Source of the DNA: Bacteroidales bacterium
GTDB taxonomy: Bacteria > Bacteroidota > Bacteroidia > Bacteroidales > UBA932
NCBI GenBank assembly: GCA_004552965.1
Contig: SFMU01000018.1
Span: 1 to 37,892 of the forward strand
Direction of reading: 5' to 3'
Length of the DNA: 37,892 nucleotides
The translations under genes and the position numbers were made by a program. A model generated the notes under the pieces. It saw only the letters and a program-made list of their open reading frames with translations, searched no databases and was not told the origin of the DNA. This document shows positions 20,805 through 29,107 of the stretch, one piece after another. How positions within the stretch are numbered: position 1 is the first letter of the stretch; each line of letters starts with the position of its first letter.

Positions 20805-21512
20805 TTACTCGGCGCTGCCGCTGGTGAATGCTTTAACATCAATCTTGAGTGCAGGGCTCATGGTTGTGCAGATTGTAGATCCCTTCAGGTAGGTACCCTT
20901 GAGAGTCTGCGGCTTGAGCTTGAGGATCTCGTTGAGGAGAGCCGTTGCGTTTTCGCAGATCTGTGCAGGAGTGAAGGAAACCTTGCCGATTCCTGCGTGG
21001 ATGATACCTGTCTTGTCGACCTTGAAGTCAATCTTACCGGCCTTTACAGCCTTTACTGCGTTGCCGACCTCCATGGTGACGGTACCGGTCTTAGGGTTAG
21101 GCATGAGGCCTCTTGGACCGAGAATCCTACCCAGAACACCGACCTTGGCCATGACTGAAGGGGTACAGATGATGACATCGATGTCAGTCCAACCGCCCTT
21201 GATCTTCTCGACGTACTCGTCAAGACCTACGTAGTCAGCTCCGGCTTCCTTTGCCTCGTTCTCCTTGTCAGGAGTACAAAGTACGAGGACTCTGACTGTC
21301 TTTCCTGTTCCGTGAGGAAGGGTGACAACGCCACGGATCATCTGGTTGGCCTTGCGAGGGTCTACACCAAGATTTGCAGTAAGCTCGACTGTTGCGTCAA
21401 ACTTGGTGAAAGTGATATCCTTGAGAACTTCACAAGCCTGGGCAAGAGTGTAAAGTTTTGAAGAGTCGTATTTCTGTGCGACTTCTTTCTGATTCTTTGT
21501 AATTCTACTCAT
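20805..21512 (-). CDS. rplA: 50S ribosomal protein L1
   Basis: The 235-residue protein matches L1: TKFDATVELTANLGVDPRKA, the GRILGPRGLMPNPKTGTVT signature, and FKVDKTGIIHAGIGKVSF. L1 binds 23S rRNA at the mobile stalk near the E site and in many bacteria represses its own operon by binding the rplK leader. It lies 15 bases downstream of rplK. Length is typical. Confidence 0.98.
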   Translation of the reverse strand: MSRITKNQKEVAQKYDSSKLYTLAQACEVLKDITFTKFDATVELTANLGVDPRKANQMIRGVVTLPHGTGKTVRVLVLCTPDKENEAKEAGADYVGLDEYVEKIKGGWTDIDVIICTPSVMAKVGVLGRILGPRGLMPNPKTGTVTMEVGNAVKAVKAGKIDFKVDKTGIIHAGIGKVSFTPAQICENATALLNEILKLKPQTLKGTYLKGSTICTTMSPALKIDVKAFTSGSAE

Positions 21513-21527
21513 TTCGCGTGTGAAATT

Positions 21528-21971
21528 TTAAAGGTTCTCAGGGAATTCGCCGGTAACGGTGATACCCATGCTCCTTGCGGTACCTGCAACCATCTTCATT
21601 GCAGATGCGAGGGTAAATGCGTTGAGATCCGGCATTTTGCCTTCGGCAATTGTCTTCACCTGATCCCAGGTGAGGGTAGCGACCTTGGTTCTGTTAGGCT
21701 CGCCTGAGCCTTTCTGTACCTTCGCAGCTTCCTTGATTGAGATAGCAACCGGTGGCTGCTTGACCTCGAAGGAGAATGACTTGTCATTGTAGACTGTGAT
21801 GACTACAGGCAGGATCTTTCCGGCACTTGCTTGGGTGGCCGCATTGAACTGCTTGCAGAAGTCCATGATGTTCAAGCCTTTGGAACCGAGAGCAGGTCCT
21901 ACCGGAGGCGCTGGATTAGCAGCTCCGGCTTTGATCTGGAGCTTAATGAATCCGGTAACTTCTTTTGCCAT
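21528..21971 (-). CDS. rplK: 50S ribosomal protein L11
   Basis: The 147-residue protein has the L11 N-terminal proline-rich motif (ANPAPPVGPALGSKGLNIMD) and the C-terminal rRNA-binding domain ending ARSMGITVTGEFPENL. It forms the GTPase-associated centre with L10 and L7/L12. It follows nusG by six bases. Confidence 0.98.
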   Translation of the reverse strand: MAKEVTGFIKLQIKAGAANPAPPVGPALGSKGLNIMDFCKQFNAATQASAGKILPVVITVYNDKSFSFEVKQPPVAISIKEAAKVQKGSGEPNRTKVATLTWDQVKTIAEGKMPDLNAFTLASAMKMVAGTARSMGITVTGEFPENL

Positions 21972-21977
21972 AATTTT

Positions 21978-22541
21978 TTATTCTTTTGTTACTTGAGTAA
22001 AGCTGAGTTCCAGCAGAGTTTTTCTGCCGAAAATCACAACTATCACTTTCAGCTTGCTTCTGTCTTCCTCTATCGCGTCAACAGTTCCACTGAAACCGTT
22101 GAATGGTCCGTCGGTGATCTTCACAGAATCTCCGACAGCGAAGTTGACTTCTGTCTCTGCTGGATTGTCCACATTTTCGTCCTGGTCACCGAGAATGCGT
22201 CTTGCCTCATCATCTCTGAGAGGAACGGCGACTCTTTCGGTCTGTGATCCGTTGGTCCTTTTTTCAGTAAGGAAGCCGGACATGCCCGGAACACAGTTGC
22301 GGATGATGTACTCGAGCTCCGGATTGAGTATAGCCTGAATAAGAACATAGCCAGGGAAGAGCAGTTTCTCAACCACTTTTCTCTTGCCATTCTTTGTAAC
22401 TATTTCTCGTTTTACCGGAACAAGCACTTGTGCAACCTGCTCCTGGAGACCACACCTTTCGATTTCTTTCTCAAGATAGTCTTTGGCTTTTTTCTCCTTG
22501 CTTCCTGCCGTCCTGAGGACGTACCATTTCATGTCAGCCAT
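21978..22541 (-). CDS. nusG: Transcription termination/antitermination factor NusG
   Basis: The 187-residue protein has the NGN domain (KWYVLRTAGSKEKKAKDYLE; LLFPGYVLIQA) and a C-terminal KOW domain (FAVGDSVKITDGPFNGFSGT). NusG binds the RNA polymerase clamp, suppresses pausing and links to Rho or the ribosome. It sits between secE and rplK, as in most bacteria. Confidence 0.97.
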   Translation of the reverse strand: MADMKWYVLRTAGSKEKKAKDYLEKEIERCGLQEQVAQVLVPVKREIVTKNGKRKVVEKLLFPGYVLIQAILNPELEYIIRNCVPGMSGFLTEKRTNGSQTERVAVPLRDDEARRILGDQDENVDNPAETEVNFAVGDSVKITDGPFNGFSGTVDAIEEDRSKLKVIVVIFGRKTLLELSFTQVTKE

Positions 22542-22555
22542 GGTAACACAACAAA

Positions 22556-22744
22556 CTACAATGTGTAAATCAGAGTCATCAGTTGCTCAAAGACGAAGTC
22601 AATTGCGAAGAGAACGACAGCGAGCAGCACGGTGACGACCATGACCAGAAGGGCGGAACTCTGGAGTTTCTCCCATGACGGCCATGCGACTTTCTTTGTG
22701 AGTTCGGTGTAGGACTCTTTAAGATAGTTTATGAACTTTCTCAT
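22556..22744 (-). CDS. secE: Preprotein translocase subunit SecE
   Basis: This 62-residue protein is the short single-span form. An amphipathic N-terminal helix (FINYLKESYTELTKKVAWPS) carries the conserved KKVxWPS motif, followed by one membrane segment (ALLVMVVTVLLAVVLFAIDF). It stabilises SecY in the translocon. It lies 14 bases before nusG and just after tRNA-Trp. Confidence 0.95.
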   Translation of the reverse strand: MRKFINYLKESYTELTKKVAWPSWEKLQSSALLVMVVTVLLAVVLFAIDFVFEQLMTLIYTL

Positions 22745-22826
22745 CTTTGCATTTAATGGACATCGTGTGTTGGAAGCTATTGCGATGTCTGTTAAACAAT
22801 TACCAAATCGTAACCTTTGATATTCT

Positions 22827-22900
22827 TGGCAGGGGAAGCAGGATTCGAACCCACATCGACGGTTTTGGAGACCGCTGAACTACCCTTGTTCTATTCCCCT
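22827..22900 (-). tRNA. tRNA-Trp (CCA)
   Basis: On the minus strand the acceptor stem AGGGGAA pairs with TTCCCCT. The anticodon loop CTCCAAA gives anticodon CCA, and the T arm TTCGAAT is canonical. The discriminator G is followed by encoded CCA, unlike the other tRNAs here. It lies between tuf and secE, a common Bacteroidetes arrangement. Confidence 0.95.
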
Positions 22901-22906
22901 GAATAA

Positions 22907-22930
22907 GCGGAACCCCAGACGGGATTCCGC
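22907..22930 (-). other. Hairpin between tuf and tRNA-Trp
   Basis: The ten-base arms 22907-22916 (GCGGAACCCC) and 22921-22930 (GGGATTCCGC) pair with one wobble around AGAC. The sequence after the stem on the transcribed strand (TTATTC) is a poor U tract, so this may be a processing signal or partial terminator at the 3' end of tuf mRNA. Confidence 0.6.
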
Positions 22931-22942
22931 ATTTATCTTGAA

Positions 22943-24136
22943 TTAGTCAAGAATCTTGATAACCTGTCCGGCACCAACGGTACGTCCACCCTCGCGGATA
23001 GCGAACTGGAGAGCCTCGTTGATAGCTACAGGAGTGATGAGCTTGACATCGATCTCAACGTTGTCGCCAGGCATGACCATCTCGACACCCTCTGGGAGAG
23101 AAATCTCACCGGTAACATCGAGGGTACGGATGAAGAACTGAGGACGATAGTGGTTGTGGAACGGAGTGTGACGGCCACCCTCTTCCTTCTTGAGCACGTA
23201 GATCTGTGCCTTGAAGTGAGTGTGAGGAGTGATTGAACCAGGCTTTGCAACGACCTCGCCTCTCTTGACGTCCTTCTTGTCGACACCACGGAGGAGGAGA
23301 CCTACGTTGTCACCAGCCTCACCCTGGTCGAGGAGCTTGCGGAACATCTCGACACCGGTAACGGTTGTGCCTCTAGGAGCGTCGCCGAAACCTACGAGCT
23401 CGACTGCATCACCAACGTGGATGGTACCAGCCTCGATACGGCCTGTAACAACGGTACCACGACCGGTGATAGAGAAGATGTCCTCGATAGGCATGAGGAA
23501 TGGCTTGTCAACAAGACGCTCAGGGAGCGGAATGTACTCGTCGACTGCAGCCATGAGCTCCATGACCTTGTCTTCCCACTGTGGCTCACCGTTGAGTGCA
23601 CCAAGAGCGGAACCGCGGATGATAGGGCAGTTCTCATCGAATGAGTAGAATGCGAGAAGGTCGCGGATTTCCATCTCGACGAGATCGAGCATTTCCTCAT
23701 CGTCAACAAGGTCAACCTTGTTCATGAAGACGAGGATCTTAGGTACGTTCACCTGACGGGCGAGAAGGATGTGCTCGCGGGTCTGAGGCATAGGACCGTC
23801 GGTAGAAGCTACAACGAGGATTGCACCGTCCATCTGAGCAGCACCGGTAACCATGTTCTTTACGTAGTCAGCGTGGCCTGGGCAGTCTACGTGAGCATAG
23901 TGACGGTTTTCTGTTTCATACTCTACGTGTGCAGAGTTGATGGTGATACCACGCTCCTTCTCTTCAGGAGCATTGTCGATCTGGTCGAAAGACTTTACCT
24001 TGTCTGCGTTACCGGCGACTCTCTCTGCGAGAACCTTGGTGATAGCTGCAGTCAAAGTGGTCTTACCGTGGTCAACGTGGCCAATTGTACCGATGTTGAC
24101 GTGCGGTTTGGTTCTTTGATAAGTTTCTTTTGCCAT
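22943..24136 (-). CDS. tuf: Elongation factor Tu
   Basis: The protein has 397 residues from MAKETYQRTKPHVNIGTIGH at 24136; an upstream non-ATG extension is rejected. GTP-binding motifs are GHVDHGKTT, DCPGHADYVKN and NKVDLVDD. The switch region ITINSAHVEYETE and domain 2/3 motifs (GRGTVVTGRIEAG) are complete. EF-Tu delivers aminoacyl-tRNA to the ribosome. It lies directly after four tRNA genes, in the same order as E. coli thrU-tyrU-glyT-thrT-tufB. Confidence 0.98.
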   Translation of the reverse strand: MAKETYQRTKPHVNIGTIGHVDHGKTTLTAAITKVLAERVAGNADKVKSFDQIDNAPEEKERGITINSAHVEYETENRHYAHVDCPGHADYVKNMVTGAAQMDGAILVVASTDGPMPQTREHILLARQVNVPKILVFMNKVDLVDDEEMLDLVEMEIRDLLAFYSFDENCPIIRGSALGALNGEPQWEDKVMELMAAVDEYIPLPERLVDKPFLMPIEDIFSITGRGTVVTGRIEAGTIHVGDAVELVGFGDAPRGTTVTGVEMFRKLLDQGEAGDNVGLLLRGVDKKDVKRGEVVAKPGSITPHTHFKAQIYVLKKEEGGRHTPFHNHYRPQFFIRTLDVTGEISLPEGVEMVMPGDNVEIDVKLITPVAINEALQFAIREGGRTVGAGQVIKILD

Positions 24137-24175
24137 AATATTATGAATAAATGTGTTCTGTAAATACAAAAGATG

Positions 24176-24247
<72 letters not shown>

Positions 24248-24256
24248 TTACTTTTG

Positions 24257-24329
24257 AGCGGAAAACGAGGTTCGAACTCGCGACCCTCAGCTTGGAAGGC
24301 TGATGCTCTACCAACTGAGCTACTTCCGC
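24257..24329 (-). tRNA. tRNA-Gly (TCC)
   Basis: The acceptor stem GCGGAAG pairs with TTTCCGC through one G-T. The anticodon stem-loop TCAGC-CTTCCAA-GCTGA gives anticodon TCC. The D arm (AGCTCAGTTGGTAGAGC) and T arm (GTTCGAAC) are intact. CCA is not encoded. Confidence 0.96.
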
Positions 24330-24336
24330 GATTGTG

Positions 24337-24416
24337 TGGGAGGAGGTGGACTCGAACCACCGAACCCGAAGGAGCGGATTTACAGTCCGCCGCAATTGCC
24401 GCTATGCGATCCTCCC
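24337..24416 (-). tRNA. tRNA-Tyr (GTA)
   Basis: The acceptor stem GGGAGGA pairs with TCCTCCC. The anticodon stem-loop GCGGA-CTGTAAA-TCCGC gives anticodon GTA. A long variable arm (CTCCTTCGGG) marks it as a class II tRNA. CCA is not encoded. Confidence 0.96.
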
Positions 24417-24449
24417 GATATGTCTTTGATACAGCTTCTGGCCGTTTTG

Positions 24450-24523
24450 AGCCGATAGAGGGATTCGAACCCACGACCCCGAGATTACAAATCACGTGCT
24501 CTGGCCAACTGAGCTATATCGGC
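24450..24523 (-). tRNA. tRNA-Thr (TGT)
   Basis: The acceptor stem GCCGATA pairs with TATCGGC. The anticodon loop TTTGTAA gives anticodon TGT, and the T arm is GGTTCGAATCC. It is the first gene transcribed from the promoter at 24558-24589. Confidence 0.96.
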
Positions 24524-24557
24524 ATTATTTCAATGAAACCCTTTGTTCAAGGGATTG

Positions 24558-24589
24558 CAAAGATAGGGAGATTTTCTGATTATCCAAAA
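24558..24589 (-). promoter_or_regulatory. Promoter of the tRNA-tuf-ribosomal-rpoBC cluster
   Basis: On the minus strand TTTTGG (24589-24584) lies 18 bases before TATCTTTG (24565-24558), a full match to the Bacteroidales -33/-7 consensus. The start should fall near 24551, about 28 bases before tRNA-Thr. The leader begins with a small hairpin (CCCTT 24539-24543 with AAGGG 24549-24553). Confidence 0.8.
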
Positions 24590-24646
24590 CTTTTTCACAA
24601 AAAACTCTCAACATCTTTACTTTTTTCGCCACGAAACGACTTTTCT

Positions 24647-26518
24647 TTATCTGAACCAGCCAATCAGTTCCGAATATATTCCTTCGGCATCCAGCCTGCA
24701 GTCCTTTCTCTGGGCGGCCTGCGAATCCTGCTTTATGAATATGTCGGGCACTCCCAGCCCCCTTACCTTCGTTCCGGCCCCGGCAAGGGCAAGACCCTCA
24801 GCCACTTCGCTGAAGAGCCCGCCTTTGAGGCAGCCCTCCTCCACGGTCAGCGCGGCTTCATATTCAGAGACCTGCGCAAGGATGTCCGCGTCGAATGGCT
24901 TGAGGAATCTGGCATTGAATATGGCAGGCCCCCGACCCGTCTCCTCCTTGATCCTCCGCGCCGCTTCCATCGCCCTGTTCACCTCTGGGCCGAGCGCGAT
25001 CACGGCAACCCTTTCGCCGTCGCAGACCTTCGAGCCTTTGCCATATTCAATGTCAGCAGGCTCGTGCGCGCGCCAGTCAAGGCCTTCTCCCAGCCCTCTC
25101 GGGTATCTTATGACCACAGGCCCTCTGTCCTCCCTCAGGGCCCAGTGCATGAGGTCCTTGAGTTCGTTCTCGTTGGCAGGGGCTGTTATCGTCATCCCGG
25201 GGATGCATCGCAGCGAAGCCAGGTCGAAGACTCCCTGGTGGGTGGCTCCGTCCTCGCCGACAAGGCCCGCCCTGTCCAGGCAGAAGACTACCGGAAGATG
25301 CTGAAGGGCCGCATCGTGGATGATTTCGTCGAAGGCTCTCTGGGCGAATGACGAATATATCGAGCAGAATGGCTTCATCCCTCCGGCAGCCAGGCCGGCG
25401 GCGAAGGTCGCGGCATGCTCCTCGGCAATCCCGACATCGAAGAACCGGTCCGGAAACTTCTCTGCGAAACCGGTCAGACCGCTGCCGGTGGCCATTGCCG
25501 GGGTGATCGCGACAATCCTCCCGTCTTTCTCCGCCATCTCGCACAGGACCTCTCCGAACACGTCCTGATAGCGGCTGACGGTGGTCTTGCCGCCAAGTCT
25601 CTTTCCTGTGGCGATGTCGAAAGTCCCCGGAGCATGCCAGGTCGTCGGGTCGTTTTCTGCCGGGGCATAGCCTTTCCCTTTTTTTGTGATGACATGAAGG
25701 ATCTTCGGTCCTCCGATGGTCCTGAGCCTCTCGAGGGTGCTTACCACCTGGTTTATGTCATTGCCGTCTATCGGACCGAAGTAGCGCAGTCCGAAAGCCT
25801 CGAACAGGTCGCCGCCGGAAGGGGTCACCAGACCTTGCTTGGTCTTGCGCACCAGTTTCTGGATCATCTGGCGTGCCTTGCCGGCTCCGAGTCTGTCCCA
25901 AAGTTTGTCCCTGAAGCGGTTATAGGTCGGGTTTGTGGTGATGTTTAGCAGGTGAGAGTGCAGGCCTCCGGTGTTGCCGTCGATGGCCATGTCATTGTCG
26001 TTCAGGATGATGAGTATGTCGGCACTGCTGTTCCCGGCGTTGTTCAGTCCCTCCAGGGCGAGTCCGCCTGTCATGGCTCCGTCCCCGATGACTGCAACCA
26101 CTTTCTCCTTCCTTCCGGCAATCCTGGCTGCTTCCGCGAAACCCAGGGCTGCGGAAATCGAGGTGGATGCATGCCCGACTCCGAAGGCGTCATATTCACT
26201 TTCATCCCTGTTGGGGAATCCGCTGATCCCGTCCCGCTTCCTGTTCTGCCGGAAAGCTTCCATCCTGCCCGTCAGGATCTTGTGGGCATAGGCCTGGTGG
26301 CCGACGTCGAAGATTATCCTGTCCGAAGGGGCGTTGTAGACATAGTGGATGCCGACGGTGAGGTCCACTGCTCCGAGGCTGGAAGCAAGGTGGCCGGGAT
26401 TGCCCGAACAGCATTCCACGATGTGTCTGCGGATTTCTCCGCACAAGGCTTCCAGTTCCTCCGGGACGAGGGACTTCAAGTCTGAAGGAGATGATATTTT
26501 CTGCAAAATCGTAAACAT
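24647..26518 (-). CDS. dxs: 1-deoxy-D-xylulose-5-phosphate synthase
   Basis: The protein has 623 residues from the ATG at 26518 (MFTILQKISSPSDLKSLVPE); a TTG seven codons upstream is rejected. Thiamine-diphosphate motifs are present: GDGAMTGGLALEGLNNAG, with FDVGHQAYAHKILTGR near the N-terminus and FDVGIAEEHAATFAAGLA in the second domain. The RYPRG motif is in the C-terminal part. It condenses pyruvate and glyceraldehyde 3-phosphate in the first step of the MEP isoprenoid route. It is divergent from the MFS/lysine operon and ends about 60 bases before the tRNA-operon promoter; no clear terminator was seen. Confidence 0.97.
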   Translation of the reverse strand: MFTILQKISSPSDLKSLVPEELEALCGEIRRHIVECCSGNPGHLASSLGAVDLTVGIHYVYNAPSDRIIFDVGHQAYAHKILTGRMEAFRQNRKRDGISGFPNRDESEYDAFGVGHASTSISAALGFAEAARIAGRKEKVVAVIGDGAMTGGLALEGLNNAGNSSADILIILNDNDMAIDGNTGGLHSHLLNITTNPTYNRFRDKLWDRLGAGKARQMIQKLVRKTKQGLVTPSGGDLFEAFGLRYFGPIDGNDINQVVSTLERLRTIGGPKILHVITKKGKGYAPAENDPTTWHAPGTFDIATGKRLGGKTTVSRYQDVFGEVLCEMAEKDGRIVAITPAMATGSGLTGFAEKFPDRFFDVGIAEEHAATFAAGLAAGGMKPFCSIYSSFAQRAFDEIIHDAALQHLPVVFCLDRAGLVGEDGATHQGVFDLASLRCIPGMTITAPANENELKDLMHWALREDRGPVVIRYPRGLGEGLDWRAHEPADIEYGKGSKVCDGERVAVIALGPEVNRAMEAARRIKEETGRGPAIFNARFLKPFDADILAQVSEYEAALTVEEGCLKGGLFSEVAEGLALAGAGTKVRGLGVPDIFIKQDSQAAQRKDCRLDAEGIYSELIGWFR

Positions 26519-26543
26519 AACAGGTCCGCTAAGGTACAACTTT

Positions 26544-26574
26544 TTTGACTATAATTGAAAAACTCCTATCTTCG
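26544..26574 (+). promoter_or_regulatory. Predicted promoter of the MFS-lysine operon
   Basis: TTTG (26544-26547), then 19 bases, then TATCTTCG (26567-26574, one mismatch to TAnnTTTG). The expected start near 26580 leaves a leader of only a few bases before the ATG at 26587. This argues against the longer frame that would begin at 26545. Confidence 0.65.
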
Positions 26575-26586
26575 CATAATTATATT

Positions 26587-27996
26587 ATGGTATCAGATAA
26601 CCCTAGACACAGAAATCTACAGATGACAGAGATTATCAGAAAGAAACTCAGTGACAGTCCTGCGGCACGTTGGACAGCCCTTCTGATCGTGTCCTTCACG
26701 ATGATGTTCGGCTATTTTTTCACGGATGTGATGGCACCCCTGGAACCCCTTCTGACGGCTTCCGCCGCTGACGGCGGGCTCGGGTGGTCCAGTGACGAAT
26801 ATGGCTTCTTCTCAGGCGCTTACGGCTTCTTCAATGTTTTCCTTCTCCTCCTTTTCTTCGGAGGAATCATTCTTGACAAGTTCGGAATACGTTTCACCGG
26901 CCTGATGTCGACCGTGCTGATGTTCGCGGGAGCGCTCATCAAATGGTACGCGGTCGGACACAGTTTCGAAGGGACCGTCACCCTGCCTCTCGGAATAGGA
27001 ACCTACCACACCCAGGTGCTCCTGGCCTGTCTGGGCTTCGCGATCTACGGTGTGGGATGCGAAATAGCCGGAATCACTGTCAGTAAGGTGATTGTCAAGT
27101 GGTTCACCGGTCATGAACTGGCTCTTGCGATGGGTCTCCAGGTGGCTCTTGCCCGTATCGGTACAGCCGCCGCCCTGTCTTTCTCCCTGCCTTTCGCAAA
27201 GATGATGGGAGGGGTTTCGGCCTCGGTCGGCCTCGGTGCAGCCATGCTCTGCATCGGAATGGTCAGCTTCATCGTCTACAATGTGATGGACCGGAAAGAG
27301 GACAAGTCCGGCGAACTCGCACAGGCAGAACCGGAGGAGGGCTTCAAGTTCTCCGACCTTAAGATCCTTGTCACGAACAGGGGCTTCTGGTACATCGCCG
27401 TGCTCTGTCTGATGTTCTACGCCGGGGTCTTCCCGTTCCTCAAGTTCGCGACCAAGCTCATGATATTCAAATACGGGGTTGCCGAGAATCTGGCAGGCCT
27501 GATTCCTGCGATGCTGCCTTTCGGCACCATATTCCTGACTCCTGTCTTCGGAGGTATTTATGACAAGTTCGGGAAGGGCGCCACGCTGATGATCATCGGA
27601 AGCGTGCTGCTGACGATTGTGCATGTCGTCTTCGCCCTGCCTATGACCAGCTGGGTTCTCGCCATTGTCGTGATGATCGTGCTCGGTATTGCGTTCGGCC
27701 TTGTGCCTTCGGCAATGTGGCCTTCCGTCCCTAAGATCATTCCGATGAAGCTTCTGGGAACGGCCTATGCCCTGATTTTCTATATTCAGAACATCGGACT
27801 TTCGCTTGTCCCGATCATGATCGGCAAGGTGAATGAGGCGAACACCGGCGCCGACGGAGTCATCGACTACACCACGTCGATGGTCATCTTCGCCTGCTTC
27901 GGAGTGATCTCGGTGGTCATTTCTCTTCTCCTCAAGGCGGAGGACCGCAAGAAAGGCTACGGGCTGGAATCCGCCAACCTCACAGAATCGAAGTAA
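26587..27996 (+). CDS. MFS transporter resembling eukaryotic MFSD1
   Basis: The protein has 469 residues from the ATG at 26587; a second possible start is at 26623. About 12 membrane segments are visible. The helix 2-3 loop reads LFFGGIILDKFGIR. A later stretch reads FAIYGVGCEIAGITVSKVIV followed by KWFTGHELALAMGLQVALAR. From memory, both regions resemble the lysosomal dipeptide transporter MFSD1 (FGGFLIDRVFGIR; SWFKGKELNLVFGLQLSMAR). Transport of a dipeptide or amino acid is therefore possible, but unproven. The gene heads an operon with an M20 peptidase and lysine-pathway genes. Confidence 0.8.
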   Translation: MVSDNPRHRNLQMTEIIRKKLSDSPAARWTALLIVSFTMMFGYFFTDVMAPLEPLLTASAADGGLGWSSDEYGFFSGAYGFFNVFLLLLFFGGIILDKFGIRFTGLMSTVLMFAGALIKWYAVGHSFEGTVTLPLGIGTYHTQVLLACLGFAIYGVGCEIAGITVSKVIVKWFTGHELALAMGLQVALARIGTAAALSFSLPFAKMMGGVSASVGLGAAMLCIGMVSFIVYNVMDRKEDKSGELAQAEPEEGFKFSDLKILVTNRGFWYIAVLCLMFYAGVFPFLKFATKLMIFKYGVAENLAGLIPAMLPFGTIFLTPVFGGIYDKFGKGATLMIIGSVLLTIVHVVFALPMTSWVLAIVVMIVLGIAFGLVPSAMWPSVPKIIPMKLLGTAYALIFYIQNIGLSLVPIMIGKVNEANTGADGVIDYTTSMVIFACFGVISVVISLLLKAEDRKKGYGLESANLTESK

Positions 27997-28025
27997 CCTC
28001 CGGAATCGGCCAAACACTCTGGGCA

Positions 28026-29087
28026 ATGGATCTGGACCTTTTCCGGCATATTCTCGAAACTGATTCCACTTCGGGTCAGGAACGCACTCTGGCAGAGTTC
28101 CTTGAGGACCGCCTGAGGGTGGATGGCTGCGTGGTGCGCAGGTTCGAGGTCGGAGACGGGACGCTGAACCTTCTTCTGGACTGGTCCGCGTCCGGCGCTC
28201 CTTCGTTCGTCTTCTGCTCGCATCTGGACACCGTCCCTCCGTACATCGCTCCGGAGACTGTCCCGGTCCGAGCCGGCGACATCCTTCCGGACGGAAAGGT
28301 GGCTGCCATGGATGACACGATGTTTACCGGAAGAGGGACCTGCGATGCCAAGGGGCAGTTCTTCACAATGTACTCGACCTGCCTTGAACTGGCTTCCGAA
28401 GGCCATAGGGACTTCGGTCTGCTGCTCCTCTCCGGCGAAGAGACCGGCTCTTTCGGAGCGAAGGCCTACACCCGTGACTGCCCCGGAGGAGAGTATGTCC
28501 TGGTGGGTGAGCCGACGGACAACCGCCCGGTGCGTGCCAGCAAGGGTACGAAAAGTTTCCGTGTGACCCTGCGCGGCAAGGCGTGTCACTCCGGCTACCC
28601 GGAGCACGGAAGAAGCGCAGTGAGCATGTTCGTCGATTTCATGAACCGGCTCGGCGCGGTCGATTTCCCCGAGGATCCTATCCTGGGAAAGACGACCTGG
28701 AATGTTGGAAAGCTTTCCGGCGACAATCCGCAGAACATCCTCAGTCCCGAGGTGACGTTCCGCCTCTATTTCCGGACGACCTTTGCGACGGACGACCTTA
28801 TTCAGCACAAGCTTGAAGGAATATGCCCGAAAGGAAGTTCGATCGAAGCCTTCGGCGGAGACCGGCCTCTGGAGTATCATCACGGAGCGCCGGGGCTGAC
28901 AACGACGACGGTCTCGTTCGGCAGCGATGCCCCGCGGTTGGAGAAGTTTGCACAGAAGGCCATCTGCGGTCCAGGGTCCATCCTGACTGCCCACACGCCT
29001 GACGAATATGTCCTTCTCTCGCAGATGGAGGAGGCAAAGTCCCTGTACCGTAGGATATTCGAGAATTTTATACAGACAAAACAGTAA
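28026..29087 (+). CDS. M20 metallopeptidase, possible succinyl-diaminopimelate desuccinylase
   Basis: The 353-residue protein has the M20 di-metal site: H and D in FCSHLDTVPP, the bridging aspartate in GRGTCDAKGQ, the EE pair in LSGEETGSF, the GEPT motif, and a terminal histidine in TAHTPDEY. The dimerisation-domain histidine is in ACHSGYPEHG. It is encoded with lysC, dapB, dapA, dapD and dapF, and the succinylase pathway needs exactly this type of enzyme (DapE) between dapD and dapF. A dipeptidase or acetylornithine deacetylase-like role is also possible, particularly given the MFSD1-like neighbour. The family is certain; DapE is probable, not shown. Confidence 0.75.
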   Translation: MDLDLFRHILETDSTSGQERTLAEFLEDRLRVDGCVVRRFEVGDGTLNLLLDWSASGAPSFVFCSHLDTVPPYIAPETVPVRAGDILPDGKVAAMDDTMFTGRGTCDAKGQFFTMYSTCLELASEGHRDFGLLLLSGEETGSFGAKAYTRDCPGGEYVLVGEPTDNRPVRASKGTKSFRVTLRGKACHSGYPEHGRSAVSMFVDFMNRLGAVDFPEDPILGKTTWNVGKLSGDNPQNILSPEVTFRLYFRTTFATDDLIQHKLEGICPKGSSIEAFGGDRPLEYHHGAPGLTTTTVSFGSDAPRLEKFAQKAICGPGSILTAHTPDEYVLLSQMEEAKSLYRRIFENFIQTKQ

Positions 29088-29107
29088 CTTACAAATAGAT
29101 AGACATT

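Noticed and set aside
24254..25351. 365-codon plus-strand open frame
   Set aside because: It runs antisense through three tRNA genes and then dxs, its start reads tRNA sequence, and it has no recognisable domain. It is a shadow of dxs.
26812..28994. Long minus-strand open frames opposite the MFS and M20 genes (404 and 345 codons)
   Set aside because: They are antisense to genes with clear motifs, have His/Arg/Glu-rich composition typical of shadow frames, and lack promoters.
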